In this document: in pieces, positions 63,339 through 64,000 of the stretch
Layout of the letters: every line of letters begins with the position of its first letter
Position numbering within the stretch: position 1 is the stretch's first letter
DNA from: Geovibrio ferrireducens
Lineage (GTDB): Bacteria > Chrysiogenota > Deferribacteres > Deferribacterales > Geovibrionaceae
Length of the DNA: 64,000 nucleotides
Assembly: GCF_026226615.1 (NCBI RefSeq)
Contig: NZ_JAJAPB010000006.1
Coordinates: forward strand, 62,001 to 126,000
Direction of reading: 5' to 3'
Notes under the pieces: generated by a model
The model's database searches: none
Told to the model about the DNA's origin: nothing
The model's input: the letters and a program-made list of their open reading frames with translations, nothing else
Position numbers and translations under genes: made by a program

Positions 63339-64000
63339 ATGGGCTTACTGACAGGAAAAAAGGCTCTTATCTTCGGCATTGCCAACAACAAAAGCATAGC
63401 TTACGGCATTGCTAAAAAATTTAAGGAAGAAGGGGCGGAACTTGCGGTCTCCTACGCAGGCGAAAAGCTTGAATCAAGAGTGGTTCCCATTGCGGAAGAA
63501 CTCGGCGCGAAGCTCTGTGTCCCCTGTGACGTGACATGTGATGAAGATATAGAAAAGGCCTTCGGCATTATCGCCAGAGACTTCGGCAATATAGACATAC
63601 TCATCCACTCCATAGCATACGCCCCCGGCGAAGCGCTTAAAGGACGCTACATCGACACCACAAGGGATGCCTTCAGGCTCTCCATGGACATAAGCGCCTA
63701 TTCACTCGTTGCGCTCTGCAAGGCTGCGGAACCCATAATGAACGAATGGGGCAGCGTGATCAACCTCTCCTACTACGGTGCGGAAAAGGTTGTGACCAAC
63801 TACAACCTCATGGGTGTTGCAAAAGCGGCTCTGGAATGCTCCACACGCTACCTTTCATGCGACCTCGGCGTGAAGAAGATAAGGATAAACAGCATCTCCG
63901 CAGGCCCCATCAAAACCCTTGCCGCATCCGGCATAGGCGGGTTCAAGAACATCCTCGCCCACATTGAGGAACGCTCACCCCTGCACCAGAACGTAACCAT
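63339..64000 (+). CDS. fabI: Enoyl-[acyl-carrier-protein] reductase (NADH), C-terminus cut by window end
   Basis: Last step of the fatty acid elongation cycle. The visible 220 residues include GKKALIFGIANNKSIAYGIA (NADH site), DVTCDEDIEKAF, and the catalytic Tyr-x6-Lys arrangement in NYNLMGVAKAALE with the upstream SYYGAEKVV. Preceded by AGGAGG only 9 bases after radA, so it belongs to the ruvB-radA operon. Because the 3' end is missing, the exact length is unknown. Confidence 0.95.
   Translation, partial: MGLLTGKKALIFGIANNKSIAYGIAKKFKEEGAELAVSYAGEKLESRVVPIAEELGAKLCVPCDVTCDEDIEKAFGIIARDFGNIDILIHSIAYAPGEALKGRYIDTTRDAFRLSMDISAYSLVALCKAAEPIMNEWGSVINLSYYGAEKVVTNYNLMGVAKAALECSTRYLSCDLGVKKIRINSISAGPIKTLAASGIGGFKNILAHIEERSPLHQNVT

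Overview
The window reads as chromosomal DNA of a motile, Gram-negative, respiratory bacterium. Outer-membrane and LPS functions (FadL-type porin, LpxB), a secretin-based type IV pilus assembly cluster, flagellar genes, c-type cytochromes, NiFe-hydrogenase maturation genes and several histidine kinases with an H-box of the form HQWRQPL fit a Deferribacterota-like organism (Geovibrio/Denitrovibrio/Seleniivibrio type) or a deltaproteobacterial-type anaerobe. That placement is inference; there is no rRNA or tRNA gene here to confirm it. I see no CRISPR array, prophage, transposase or plasmid functions, so the window is mostly core chromosome with a few accessory insertions.

Layout. 0-13 kb: a partial lipoprotein gene, a FadL-type porin, two large membrane histidine kinases flanking a small DUF2325 gene with a probable metalloregulator operator, then RNase R overlapping an NtrC-type response regulator, and an HD-GYP phosphodiesterase. 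13-23 kb: murI, then two convergently facing-away flagellar units on the minus strand: fliK-flgD-flgE (ending in a strong terminator) and motA-motB-fliL-fliN-fliO-fliP-fliQ with its own promoter. 23-31 kb: a tightly overlapping minus-strand run hypE, small heme lipoprotein, hisI, pilM-N-O-P-Q, lpxB. 31-35 kb: two plus-strand genes (a Cys-rich PAS kinase and an 825-residue surface lipoprotein-like protein) that separate hypE from hypD-hypC, bordered by a dispersed inverted repeat. 35-43.7 kb: hypC, hypD, a rhomboid protease, a NifX/NifB-like protein, an MsbA-like ABC exporter, a glycosyltransferase, hemL and a CPA2 antiporter fused to a PTS EIIA domain. 43.8-47.2 kb: atpZ-atpI-atpB-atpE followed by an 11-heme cytochrome c. 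47.4-51 kb: an encapsulated ferritin and its encapsulin shell, then a chemoreceptor with a periplasmic heme-c sensor. 51-59.3 kb: a branched-chain amino acid cluster ilvD-ilvB-ilvN-ilvC followed by psd-pssA and leuA, with visible promoter, attenuator-like hairpin and terminators. 59.3-64 kb: an archaeal-type ATPase, then ruvB-radA-fabI (fabI cut by the window end).

How they work together: the FO genes atpB/atpE sit beside a sodium/proton antiporter, and the c subunit carries most of the sodium-binding signature residues, which suggests sodium bioenergetics. The 11-heme cytochrome, the heme chemoreceptor and the small heme lipoprotein suggest extracytoplasmic electron transfer and redox taxis, while EncFtn plus encapsulin provide iron storage. 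The most interesting points are the sodium-type c-ring, the DtxR-like operator in front of DUF2325, the EncFtn/encapsulin pair, the Ser-Ser processing site in the phosphatidylserine decarboxylase, the FliO with an extra periplasmic domain, and the lipobox-plus-C-terminal-anchor protein at 32-35 kb. No wholly new multi-gene system could be demonstrated from the sequence alone.
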